From Steinernema hermaphroditum (lineage: Eukaryota; Nematoda; Chromadorea; Rhabditida; Steinernematidae), in contig CM059622.1 in assembly GCA_030435675.1 (NCBI GenBank), positions 14,136,001-14,200,000 of the forward strand: DNA of 64,000 bases. Direction: 5' to 3'. The notes under the pieces are model-generated. The model saw only the letters and a list, made by a program, of their open reading frames with translations. It had not been told where the DNA came from and did no database searches. Below, in pieces: positions 56,122 to 64,000 of the stretch. The position numbers were made by a program, and so were the translations under genes. The first letter of the stretch is position 1, and the number at the start of each line of letters is the position of its first letter.

Positions 56122-56630
56122 GGGACCCTCAGAAAGTGACCCACGCCGATTGAAATAAACTTTGTGCAGTATGATAGGCCTTGATGAGAACAAGAAAACC
56201 CCAGAATATTATGTGCGTATGTGGGAACTAGAGTACCTAAACGAGGTCAGAAAGTTTGTGTTATTGCCATATGGGTCCTGCCACGACTTCGTTGGGGAGT
56301 GCGCGTATTTATCTTTATCGCGTATTTATCGTTCAAATCGCGCACGATATTACGTGCCGATGTATCGATGTACCGCGAGCGTCTCCTTCGTTGCTACTTC
56401 TCTTCTTGTTGTTTTCACGGTTTGAAACTGCATAGAAAGATAAATACGCGCACTCCCCAAGGAAGTCGTGGCAGGACCCATATGGCAATAACCCAAACTT
56501 TCTCACCTCGTTTAGGTACTCTAGTACCCCTATACGCACATAATATTCTGGGGTTTTCTTGTTCTCGTGAAAGACTATCATACTGCACAAATTTCATTTC
56601 AATCGGCGTGGGACACTTTGTGAGGGTCCC
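56122..56630. repeat. Fold-back element, ~190-bp inverted arms
   Basis: The left arm (56122 to about 56315, starting GGGACCCTCAGAAAGTG) and right arm (about 56436-56630) are inverted copies, including CCTAAACGAGGTCAGAAAGT and CATATGGGTCCTGCCACGAC. A loop of about 120 bp separates them. No transposase. Target duplication not clear. Open frames in the arms are mirror images of each other. Confidence 0.85.
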
Positions 56631-56946
56631 ATGTTAGTACTAACGAAGTATATTCTGCTCCGTTCGTCAAACCATATGAGTGTGTTCCGTTCGAAAACTA
56701 CGAAGCATTTGATAGTTGGTTCAACGACTTCTTCGACACCAGGACAGCAACGGTGCATTGCTGCTTAACGTACTTTGATAGTTGTTAATAAGAAGCACGT
56801 TTTTAAAAAAACAGATTATGTAACAACCCAATAGAGTGCGCGAATTTTACGAACCGTAGAAAGATGTGTGATCGATGTTTCACACAGTGAGCAATCATCC
56901 GATTCGTTAGGAAATTTTGCGTAGACGAAAGCAGTTAAGCTCCCGA

Positions 56947-57852
56947 ATGGATTCACTTCCTCTACTCTTCTACGAACAACTTGCGGCAACCCTACCACGT
57001 TCGGATCTGGAGAGAATTTATACCGGCTTTGATCGGGTCTATTGGACTGCTCCATTCACGGATCATGCGTGGAAGCGCAATGTGTACGATTTGGAGGTTA
57101 ATTTTACCGGAGATCCCCTGACGCCTTGGAGAGCTCGTGTGTCGAAATGCTTAGGGTTTAACTTCTCTTTACAACAGTCTACCGAATTCGATCCCCGCTA
57201 TACCCGATACAGCTCTATTTCCATCTGCGATAATCCTGAAAGCTATTTGGATCCTGTATCAGAAGTAGATGTCAAACGTGCCATCAAGTTGTTCGCTAGA
57301 CTGCCTGAGACCGGTCGCTGGGGCTTAGGTTTGCATCTAGAATTGAAGCACGCTTCTCTACCTATCATAGGACCGTTATTACATAATGGACCTCTACTGA
57401 CATTTCCATTTAAATCAATCACACTTAGTGAGGACATTGATCTCGATTTTCTCAGACGCCATGTCGAAGGAGGACTAGTGGAACACTTGAGTATTTCCCG
57501 TTCAGATCTGTCGGTTACCAACTCTCTGCTGGCGACTTTAATCCGGCAAAAGCAGTTTAAATCGATCGGGCTGTTTACTGTTTCGAACATTGGTTTCGAA
57601 GTTCTTGAAGAATGCGTCTCGAAGTGGAAGGGGAACAATAGTTTTCGCGCATATTTCGATGAAGCGCAGTTTAATTTCGTGAACGAAAATTTGAACGGGT
57701 TGTTTGGCAACCCCATCAGAGAAAACCGTTGGAGGTTGAAGTCGGCAGCAGATCCAAGAAAACTTTTAGTGTTTGCGATATATGGGACTTTCGCTACATT
57801 ACACTATTATAAAAGACCCAGACGATGTTGCCACCGTTGCACTTTACTGTAA
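56947..57852 (+). CDS. F-box-like protein, single exon
   Basis: 301 aa. I start at MDSLPLLFYEQLAATLP (56947) because nematode F-box-like proteins begin this way; an upstream in-frame ATG at 56917 adds MRRRKQLSSR. The first about 40 residues form the putative F-box-like helix region (LPLLFYEQLAATLPRSDLER). The rest is a mixed domain with repeated short beta/alpha elements (PFKSITLSEDIDLDFLRRHV; LVEHLSISRSDLSVTNSLLA; FKSIGLFTVSNIGFEVLEEC), resembling leucine-rich or F-box-associated regions. F-box proteins recruit substrates to SCF ubiquitin ligases; these families are greatly expanded in nematodes. The C-terminus (KRPRRCCHRCTLL) is basic and Cys-rich. Substrate unknown. Confidence 0.72.
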   Translation: MDSLPLLFYEQLAATLPRSDLERIYTGFDRVYWTAPFTDHAWKRNVYDLEVNFTGDPLTPWRARVSKCLGFNFSLQQSTEFDPRYTRYSSISICDNPESYLDPVSEVDVKRAIKLFARLPETGRWGLGLHLELKHASLPIIGPLLHNGPLLTFPFKSITLSEDIDLDFLRRHVEGGLVEHLSISRSDLSVTNSLLATLIRQKQFKSIGLFTVSNIGFEVLEECVSKWKGNNSFRAYFDEAQFNFVNENLNGLFGNPIRENRWRLKSAADPRKLLVFAIYGTFATLHYYKRPRRCCHRCTLL

Positions 57853-58379
57853 GCATCTAATGGCATCTGAAAGCCACAATTTTGGATGTTGTGCTGGACA
57901 TCATAAAGCGTAATAAATAGTGTAGTGGTGGTGTAATGAATAATGAATAATGAAACTTCATCCAGTCCAGGCACTATGGTTGGATGCTATCAGATCTTCA
58001 GTCTTATTGGCGTTCTGAATGAGAGAGTTGCGTTGTGAGAGTTGGAGAGGCGTTGTGATAGCTGCATTCCTTTTCGCACCAGGATAAGGCCGAATTATTG
58101 ACCCAGCATTGGGCTACCATAGAATTCGCTATTCCATCTATCCATCTTATCCTTGGTCTTTCTAGCGGGTGCATGATTGGAGATCTGTACTCTGAAATAT
58201 AAGTTTATAACTTGTAGCGACCTACAGAACGATTCACCAGTCATAAGCGAACTTCTACTTGCTCTTGGCGGCTTGTCTAGGATTGTGACTGCGACCATTC
58301 TCCGTTCCGTTCTCCTTTACGCTGACGCTAGTCTGATCTTAGTGGACTTGGCAAGGGCCCACGTTTCCAAGATGCACAT
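57853..58379. other. No gene seen
   Basis: Downstream of the F-box-like gene (ATAATGAATAATG repeats near 57935). A short minus-strand frame at 58095-58298 is unrecognised. Confidence 0.4.
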
Positions 58380-58656
58380 TAGGAATGCACCGGAACGGAA
58401 ACCGGAACGAACCGGAATCAGTCAGAAGGTCCGGGGTTCGAATCTGCCTGCGAGCAAAACTTTTTTTTTGTACTTTTTCCGCACGTTTTTCCGCATATTT
58501 AAATTTTGCTTACGTAGAATCAGACAATCAAACAGTTTCCAGAATGTTATGTCAAGAAAATACGAAAATAAAAAAGTTTTGCTCGCGGGTGGATTCAAAC
58601 CCCGGACCTTCTGACTGATGCCGGTTCGTTCCGGTTTCCGTTCCGGTGCATCCCTA
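58380..58656. mobile_element. 277-bp hAT-type MITE with GGAACCGG words
   Basis: Starts TAGGAATGCACCGGAACGG and ends with the near-perfect complement (CCGTTCCGGTGCATCCCTA). A perfect 8-bp duplication, ATGCACAT, flanks it (58372-58379 and 58657-58664). Arms of about 85 bp are inverted copies and include GGTCCGGGGTTCGAA. The terminal words CCGGAACGGAAACCGGAACG are again a short-word array. Confidence 0.92.
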
Positions 58657-58664
58657 ATGCACAT

Positions 58665-59927
58665 GTCGAACAGTCTTCTCTTCCATTTTATTTCCACAGA
58701 AGATGATCTCAGTAGAATGTTGTACTGGCGGAAGGAGTTCCATCCTAAACTGATTGGCCTCGCTGATCCTCAGTCCATACCTTCGATATTCATTGTTTAT
58801 CGTGACCCTTTTCCTCCATTTTGATGTGTTTTCTCCATCCGTTCTTCTGGTTCGTGACCAGAGCCAGAGTTAAGTCTCGGTCTCGTCTCGATCTCGGAAA
58901 AGTGCCGAGACTCTCGGTGAGACTCTGATGTTCGGTCCCACATAGATTACTGGATTCAGTCTGCGCTGGAGCGCTGCTGAATTTCCCACCTACCATATAC
59001 CAAATCAATAAGATCAGAGTACTCATTGTGGGACTCGAATTATGTAATCGAATTATAGGTCCCAATACGCTGTTATTGATCGCTTTTGTGGAGTCGAGTC
59101 GACTCGAAGTGCCGACTCTGTATCGGAGGCTAAATTTGACAAAATAAACCTGAATATCAGAGGCTAAATTAGCTTCGCTTGCGCGCATAGTACTGTACTG
59201 AACTAAACTGTTTATTCCGAATCAGAATTATTATAATTCGATGATCCTAGTTCCAACCAATGGTGCAGCTGCACTCTTCTCTGTCAGTGTTCGTTTTTGT
59301 GGCTTATCGATGGACATTGGCTGACATTAGTCGGACACGTGCCCCAACGTGACTGTTGTACTTTGTGTTGTGTTCTGTGTAGTTGCCAACGCAGTGCAGT
59401 CGAATGTTTTGACTAACGGATGGAAATGTTTTTGCTCCTCCCTCTCGGAGAGCCATTTTCATTTACCATCAAACGGCATCACTGCCATCGTCTCTAAATA
59501 TGTTCTCAAGTCTTTCGATCAAGTAAATGATTTCCAAACAGGTTCAAGTGTCTTGTTTTGCAGAATCTTGTGACTTCTCAACGATCGACGTCGACGTATC
59601 TGAGCGCCGTCTAAGATGAAAAGTAAGTTCAGGGGCAGGCATTGAATCGTCAAATATTAAAAATATGATAGAGTATTCAAGAATAGTGAACTTACTGGAA
59701 AACTGAATTGGTTGACAGTGAACTAGCACAATAAAAAACTGGTTTTTGGCTTTGTATCTTGGCATTGTGTTTGATAGATCTTAATGGTTATTAGGTGAAG
59801 TTCATGTTCTTTTGAAAAAAAAATTAATACTAAATGAATATCCAATTTTATGGGGCAAAAACATTGTTAAATTATGACCATAAATCAGATCTTAATATTT
59901 AAGGAACTAAATTAGACATTTCTTTAG
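58665..59927. other. No firm gene; short-word sequence at 58865-59110
   Basis: 58865-58930 is rich in CTCGG/CCGAG words between CAGAGT and ACTCTG, and 59090-59125 in GTCGAGTCGACTCG; no target duplication was found. A frame at 59349 begins with GTG only. About 59130-59180 has two copies of GAGGCTAAATT. Confidence 0.4.
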
Positions 59928-59994
59928 AACTTCATGAAAAGTGCGGCGGCGACTACGAGTTCAACTTCTCCTTAACTGCAAATGTTGTTTATGT
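59928..59994 (+). other. Duplicated possible exon, copy 1
   Basis: 67 bp nearly identical to 62634-62700. In one frame both read GDYEFNFSL.ANVVY with mostly silent or conservative changes, suggesting a coding past. The downstream sequences differ. Confidence 0.4.
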
Positions 59995-60558
59995 TAGGAT
60001 ATGAGCCCATAACTTTTAAGGCAGAAAGATTAGGTCGGCTGATTCTGGTGTTCAGCTGATCATACTTCACAATTTCGAAACTCTTGTGATCAGCTGTCGA
60101 TATCTCAGTCAGCCGCTATAATTCAAAACATTAATGCTTTGTGTTTAGGCTTCACCACCTCGCCAGCGTCCCCGACGGAATCCGCCGACCAGAAGGCCAA
60201 CCGGAAGTCCCAGAAGCCCCGCCTAAGAAGAACTAATATAAGCCCCGTCCCACTTGTATCTAGGTACCCGGTAGCCCCCGTGAGAGGCAGACAATAAAAT
60301 CTTTTATTGTCAATCTTTCGTAGTTGATTTGAGTTGATTCGTGTCTCACCAAAGAAGAGAGGATTGTAGAAAAGAGAATATAAGAGAGAGAGTCGTCCCA
60401 CGGAAACGAGGTTAATTTTTATGACACGACATCGATCAATTAGTTTTCCCGTTCTTTCGGTGAGTGTCAGTTGTGTGAACAGCGCAGTAATGCATGCAAA
60501 TTCAAAATCTTTTAGTGCCGGTTAAAGGCAGAGGAATCCATTTATAACGAACAATGCG
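59995..60558. other. Possible terminal exon with AATAAA
   Basis: After a GTTTAG acceptor (about 60149) a basic Pro/Arg-rich frame follows, with AATAAA near 60293. 60420-60475 (ATGACACGACATCGATCAA; TTTTCCCGTTCTT) repeats at 62698-62765. No full gene model. Confidence 0.3.
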
Positions 60559-61160
60559 ATGGCTTTTTTCGGACGTATCTTGGTGGTAAGAGCTCGTCTC
60601 CTGTTAAGTGCAAAACATTGTCATTTCAGAACGAGAAAACCGAAGGGTTTGGACAGCTCGCGAAGCAAACGTTGGGAGGTTTTGCTTTCTTGACGAGAGA
60701 TCACTTGGACTGCACATTCCTCTTCTCCACAACAGGGCTGGCTAAATACTTGTATCCTCTTTGTCGCGAAAGCGACGAAAGCGTCAAGACCGCAGGCCAA
60801 TACGTCACCAAGCGAAGGAGGAGCCGAAGCGATCAGGGATAATAGCCCAATCGCCGACGAGCTTTTCGCCTTCTTAGCCGAAGTCGAGAAGAAGACGAAC
60901 GACTCCAAGTTTGTGATCCGCCGGAACCCGACTCGCCCCGCTCCCGTGCGAGCTCCGCGAAGGACCAAGGAACGACTCCCTTCTCCGGTCCGGATCACCC
61001 AACGCCAGTCGTCACGACGCTTCGAGGACAGACACCGCCGCTTCACCCTTACGAACGACCGTCATCCTCCGTCCCCTTCAGGAAGCCGAAGCGATCACCA
61101 TCGTCGGTCCAGTCGCCATCACGAGAACCTCAAGACGCCGAACAGTAATGCGACGCCTCC
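60559..61160 (+). CDS. Unknown protein with Arg/Ser/Pro-rich end, model uncertain
   Basis: Exon 1 (60559-60585) encodes MAFFGRILV. After a clean GTAAGA...TTTCAG intron, exon 2 (from 60630) reads NEKTEGFGQLAKQTLGGFAF, LTRDHLDCTFLFSTTG and LAKYLYPLCRESDE, to a stop at 60842. In another frame a protein-like sequence begins around 60760 (SPIADELFAFLAEVEKKTND, then VIRRNPTRPAPVRAPRR) and turns into an RS/RH-rich tail (QRQSSRRFEDRHRRF; RSDHHRRSSRHHENL) up to about 61145. The switch of frame inside 60700-60840 means a missed intron, two genes or a frameshift. The tail resembles RNA-associated RS proteins, by composition only. Confidence 0.45.
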
Positions 61161-61354
61161 GTACTTCCGTACTGCCAAATTTCGGTCAGATCACTTGACA
61201 CTGCATGGTGAAATTGCCTTTTTCTTTTTGCTTAACAGCATTTGACCACATGTCGGCGGACTCGTTTGCGGACTCGTTTCGCACTCGTCGGCATCACTGG
61301 TTTCGATGCTGCTGGTGCGAAAGGTGGATCATGGATCCGGCATGGAGCTCTTAA

Positions 61355-61982
61355 AGGGACCCGGTCATGGAAAAAAAACTTCAAATCTTCTGAAAATTTG
61401 TGTACCCCTGTTTTCGGGGTCGCTGAACACGATGGTGAAGTCGATTTCTCGGAAAACATGATAGTTTCCGAGAAATAGCAAAAAGTAGGCACAAAACGTC
61501 GTGCAAACTTTGCCTTGAAGCGCAAGGCAGAATTCGCGGTTCGTCCCGAAAACCTTTTCTTCGCTCACCGTTACCGGATCCACACCGTTTTTCTGTCTAA
61601 TTCTCGGTCTGCCGGTCCCGAGACGACTACCATGACGGACACGACCGTAGTTCCCGCGTTTTCTGTGCACTTATCCAATCGGAGCGGGTTTGAGCTCATT
61701 CGACGCGCCAGAAGCTGCTGAGCAAAATGTTCCCATGCGCGGACCTGGCCGTCACCTATTTCGGCCAAAAAGAATGAAAATGTTGCGCAACTCATGCCAC
61801 GCCGCATAGATCGTGTCGGGACCGATGGCAAAACCACATTCTGGATCCTAATGTCCGTTTCTTGAAAACCACTTGGTTTTTCGCGAAACCGACTTCACCA
61901 CCGTCCTCAGCGACCCCGAAAACAGGAGTACGCAAATTTTCAGAAGATTTGAAGAAGTTTTTTTATCCATGACCGGGTCCCT
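61355..61982. mobile_element. TTAA-flanked MITE (piggyBac-type), copy 2
   Basis: Inverted ends of about 110-125 bp begin AGGGACCCGGTCATGG. TTAA on both sides (61351-61354 and 61983-61986). It has an extra internal block (about 61545-61690) compared with copy 1 at 42892-43418. No transposase. Confidence 0.87.
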
Positions 61983-62097
61983 TTAAATTTCGTCCTATTT
62001 GGACCTCTGTAAGCGTGCGCCTCCACTCATTGCAGCAGACTAGCCGCGAAACACATCATACCAATGAATAACAGTGAAAACAGGGCTTGTTACCAAT

Positions 62098-62515
62098 TAA
62101 ATATGAATAAACCCGGCTGCGCAAATTCGCGCCCTCCAGGTACTAAAAGCCAATTAGCCTATAGCCCTGCGGGCGGCAAGATTGGCGCTCACGCAGGCTG
62201 AAGTTGGGGCCTAAAACTGTAGCCCTGCGGGCGGCAAGACACCATAGCCCTGCGGACGTAGCAGCGCCAGAGACATAGTAGAAGTAGAGGGCTACCGTCT
62301 CAGATGTCTGTGTGGCTCATTGCGAACGTTCTCTGTTTGTAAGTGGGCGGTGTCGGGTTCGGTTCCCCCCGGGTACTTATTTTGTGTGGGTGTTTTTTTT
62401 TGTGTGGGAAAAACACACACACACACACACACACAGACCAACGGACCCGTCGGTTCTCCGTTTATATATAGGGGATTAAATGTAAGGGGTGGCCTATACT
62501 TTTGTGCGGCACTGT
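62098..62515. repeat. CCGCCCGCAGG family, inverted copy
   Basis: Inverted relative to 24016-24720: GAATAAACCCGGCTGCGC, then CCTCCAGGTACTAAAAGCC, CCTGCGGGCGGCAAG units (two, plus one degenerate), CTGTGTGGCTCATTGCGAAC, GTGTCGGGTTCGGTTCC, a CA run and CCAACGGACCCGTCGGTTCT. It ends next to TTTTGTGCGGCACTGTA, a mariner-like end related to the element at 16944-17680. Confidence 0.75.
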
Positions 62516-62633
62516 ATAATCGCGACTGTTCGACGTTCATACTTTTAGTTATTTTTTTGTTGTTTACTTGTATCTGCCATGTGTCATATATTAACAATGG
62601 GAAATCCGCGCTCCGTGGAACGGTTGACGATTT

Positions 62634-62700
62634 CAACTTCATGAAAAGTGCGACGGCGACTACGAGTTCAACTTCTCTTTAATTGCAAATGTTGTTTATG
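62634..62700 (+). other. Duplicated possible exon, copy 2
   Basis: Matches 59928-59994 in all but a few positions. It is followed here by ACACGACATCGATCAA, which in the other locus appears separately at 60423, so the two loci share two blocks with different spacing. Confidence 0.4.
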
Positions 62701-62761
62701 ACACGACATCGATCAAACAGCTTTCTCTCAAACTCAATCAAACAGCTCAGCTTTCCCGTTC

Positions 62762-62999
62762 TTAATCGTCCCATTACAAAGCCTCGACCTCGAAGACGAG
62801 CTGGACTTCAAGCCAGAGGAGATCGCCCCCATTGGAGCCTCCACTGAAGGTCATCGACCGACAAAACGACCCAACTACAGAGGACGCCCCCTACCGCTTC
62901 AATTACGGGCCGGAGGGTCGCGAAGACGACGAAAGAAACCACGAACGGTACGCTATCGGAACCAAAGACGCTGTAGGTGTTCCACAGAGAGCTCGGTAA
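62762..62999 (+). CDS. Possible terminal exon of an unknown gene
   Basis: A plus-strand frame reads SPPLEPPLKVIDRQNDPTTE, then APYRFNYGPEGREDDERNHE and AIGTKDAVGVPQRAR, ending at TAA 62997-62999. AATAAA follows at 63020-63025, so a last exon is plausible. Another frame in the same block is Arg-rich and also open, so the frame choice is not certain. The start was not found; 62634-62700 may be an upstream exon. Confidence 0.35.
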
Positions 63000-63239
63000 A
63001 TGCTTTGGCTTGAAACATAAATAAAGCAGAAATTCCATCTTTTAAGGACAATGCTTTATCGTTCACACACAGCCCTGCACACGGGGCTCCCGCTAGGATG
63101 TCCCTGACCCGACATCCTGTCTAGACTGCTGAATGTAGACAGGTGAGAGGGGGAGTGTAGACAGCTTCAGTGATGCCCCCATCTCATTTTCCTTTTTGCG
63201 ATGTACGCGGAGGTTGTCGGTCGTTCTTTGACCGAAGCA

Positions 63240-64000
63240 ATGAATCACTGTCTGGTGAGTTGCAGGATGCTCCCGGCCTCTATGATCTGTTCACTTTCAG
63301 GCATTACTCACCATCGTGTCGCTGCTTGTCATCTACTCCGTGAGCAACTGTGCCTCGGCGCTAGAAAAGGTGAGTTTTTGATCTTTGTTACTTTTATGTA
63401 TTGCTTGTGTTGCATTCTGCAGAAATTGGACGGCGAAAAGAAAGGCAAAGGAGCGAAGAAAAAGAAGAAGGGAAAGAAAGGAAAGAAGGAAAAGAAAGGG
63501 AAGAAGGCGATCAGTGAGAAGGAGGATGAAGATAGAGACGAGGACGAAGATGCGGATGGGGACGAGATGCCGGAGAGTCGGGGTGCCAATCAGAATGGAA
63601 AGAAAAAGAAGAAGGGTGAAGTCAACGGGAGTCGCCCTCTGCTCCCGAAAGACAAAGGAGCAGTCGCTGGCACACATGATCCGAACTATATGGTATTTGT
63701 CATTGTTTTATTGGAAAGCGACTGAACCACTTTTATAGACCCTAAATAACCTGGATAACGATTGTTTCCTGAAGAACAAGCCACCTGCTCCTCTTGGTGC
63801 TCCTCCTCCTGCTGCTGTTCCTGCTCCTCCTCCTGCTGCTGCAGCTCCTCCTCCTCCTCTTGCTGCACCTGCTCCTCCTGTGGTCGCTCCTCTTGCGGCT
63901 GGGAATGGTGCGAAAGTAGCTGGCACTCACGACCCCAATTATCAGGTATTATCCATTTGAAAGGCGAAAGGAAATCCCTATTTTAGACCCTTGCGATTAT
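63240..64000 (+). CDS. Secreted protein with Lys- and Pro-rich exons ending in DPNY modules (partial)
   Basis: Five exons seen: 63240-63254, 63301-63369, 63423-63692, 63739-63945, 63987 to the window edge; all junctions are phase 0. MNHCLALLTIVSLLVIYSVS with NCASA is a good signal peptide; an upstream in-frame ATG at 63201 would bury it, so I prefer 63240. Exon 3 is Lys-rich (KKKKKGKKGKK), then Asp/Glu-rich, and ends AVAGTHDPNYM. Exon 4 starts TLNNLDNDCF, is Ala/Pro-rich and ends KVAGTHDPNYQ. Exon 5 again starts TLA. The gene thus repeats a unit whose joint (AGTHDPNY, then TL) falls exactly on exon borders. A secreted or matrix protein is likely; the function is unknown, and the 3' end is off the window. 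Confidence 0.72.

Noticed and set aside
58410..58460. GGGGTTCGAATCTGCC suggests a tRNA or tRNA-derived SINE
   Set aside because: It belongs to the inverted arms of the hAT-type MITE at 58380-58656, and no tRNA fold can be drawn.
63329..63930. Several minus-strand frames rich in Phe, Ser, Ala or Gln
   Set aside because: Antisense of the Lys-, Asp- and Pro-rich exons of the plus-strand secreted gene.
1..64000. CRISPR arrays, bacterial defence or prophage genes
   Set aside because: None seen. Introns, tRNA introns and gene families show nuclear nematode DNA; direct repeats here are transposon or satellite type.

Overview
This window is nuclear DNA from a nematode, most likely a rhabditid-clade species. 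Several protein families point that way: an Srh-type chemoreceptor, two Srg-superfamily-like 7TM receptors, a caenopore (saposin-like) gene, a nematode astacin with EGF and CUB parts, and a Ly-6/GPI protein. Introns are mostly 40-60 nt with TTTCAG-like acceptors, and tRNA-Ile(UAU) genes carry introns. Steinernema is my guess for the genus, from the F-box-like gene and the general style; I could not test it. Nothing bacterial, viral or CRISPR-like was seen.

Layout. 0-9 kb (minus strand): two tandem SLC17-like MFS transporter genes with matching exon lengths. The first runs off the left edge. Between them lies an intronless Srh chemoreceptor split by a 1.3-kb mariner (maT, DD37D) element with an intact transposase. 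11-15.6 kb: four tRNAs (Leu, Gly, two Ile), an acidic single-exon gene, a caenopore and a five-exon chemoreceptor. 16-24.7 kb: repeat-rich, with two mariner-type inverted-repeat elements, an LTR-retrotransposon integrase relic, a tandem repeat and a CCGCCCGCAGG array. 24.7-31.2 kb: four related secreted or GPI-anchored proteins of a family I do not recognise, in shuffled module combinations, plus a Gly/Tyr/His-rich secreted protein. 33.6-34.9 kb: a second chemoreceptor with the same exon plan as the first. 35-47 kb: gene-poor and full of small non-autonomous transposons. 47-51.4 kb: three ordinary genes (a coiled-coil-like protein, a WG/GW and FG-rich protein, and a MADF protein; the last two may be co-transcribed). 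52-58 kb: an intron-containing hAT transposase gene, a decayed Cys-rich secreted gene, an astacin relic lacking its zinc site, a Ly-6 protein and an F-box-like gene. 58.4-63 kb: repeats and weak gene models. 63.2 kb to the end: a secreted Lys/Asp/Pro-rich protein whose exons end in a repeated DPNY module.

The most interesting signals are three. At least five unrelated hAT-type MITEs (8-bp target duplications) have interiors made of a short word repeated over and over. A cluster of modular secreted proteins sits at 24.7-31.2 kb. The chemoreceptor at 3.1-5.3 kb has a reading frame that is continuous again if the mariner element and one TA are left out. All exon boundaries were read by eye from splice consensus and frame. 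Functions are family-level inferences without database searches.
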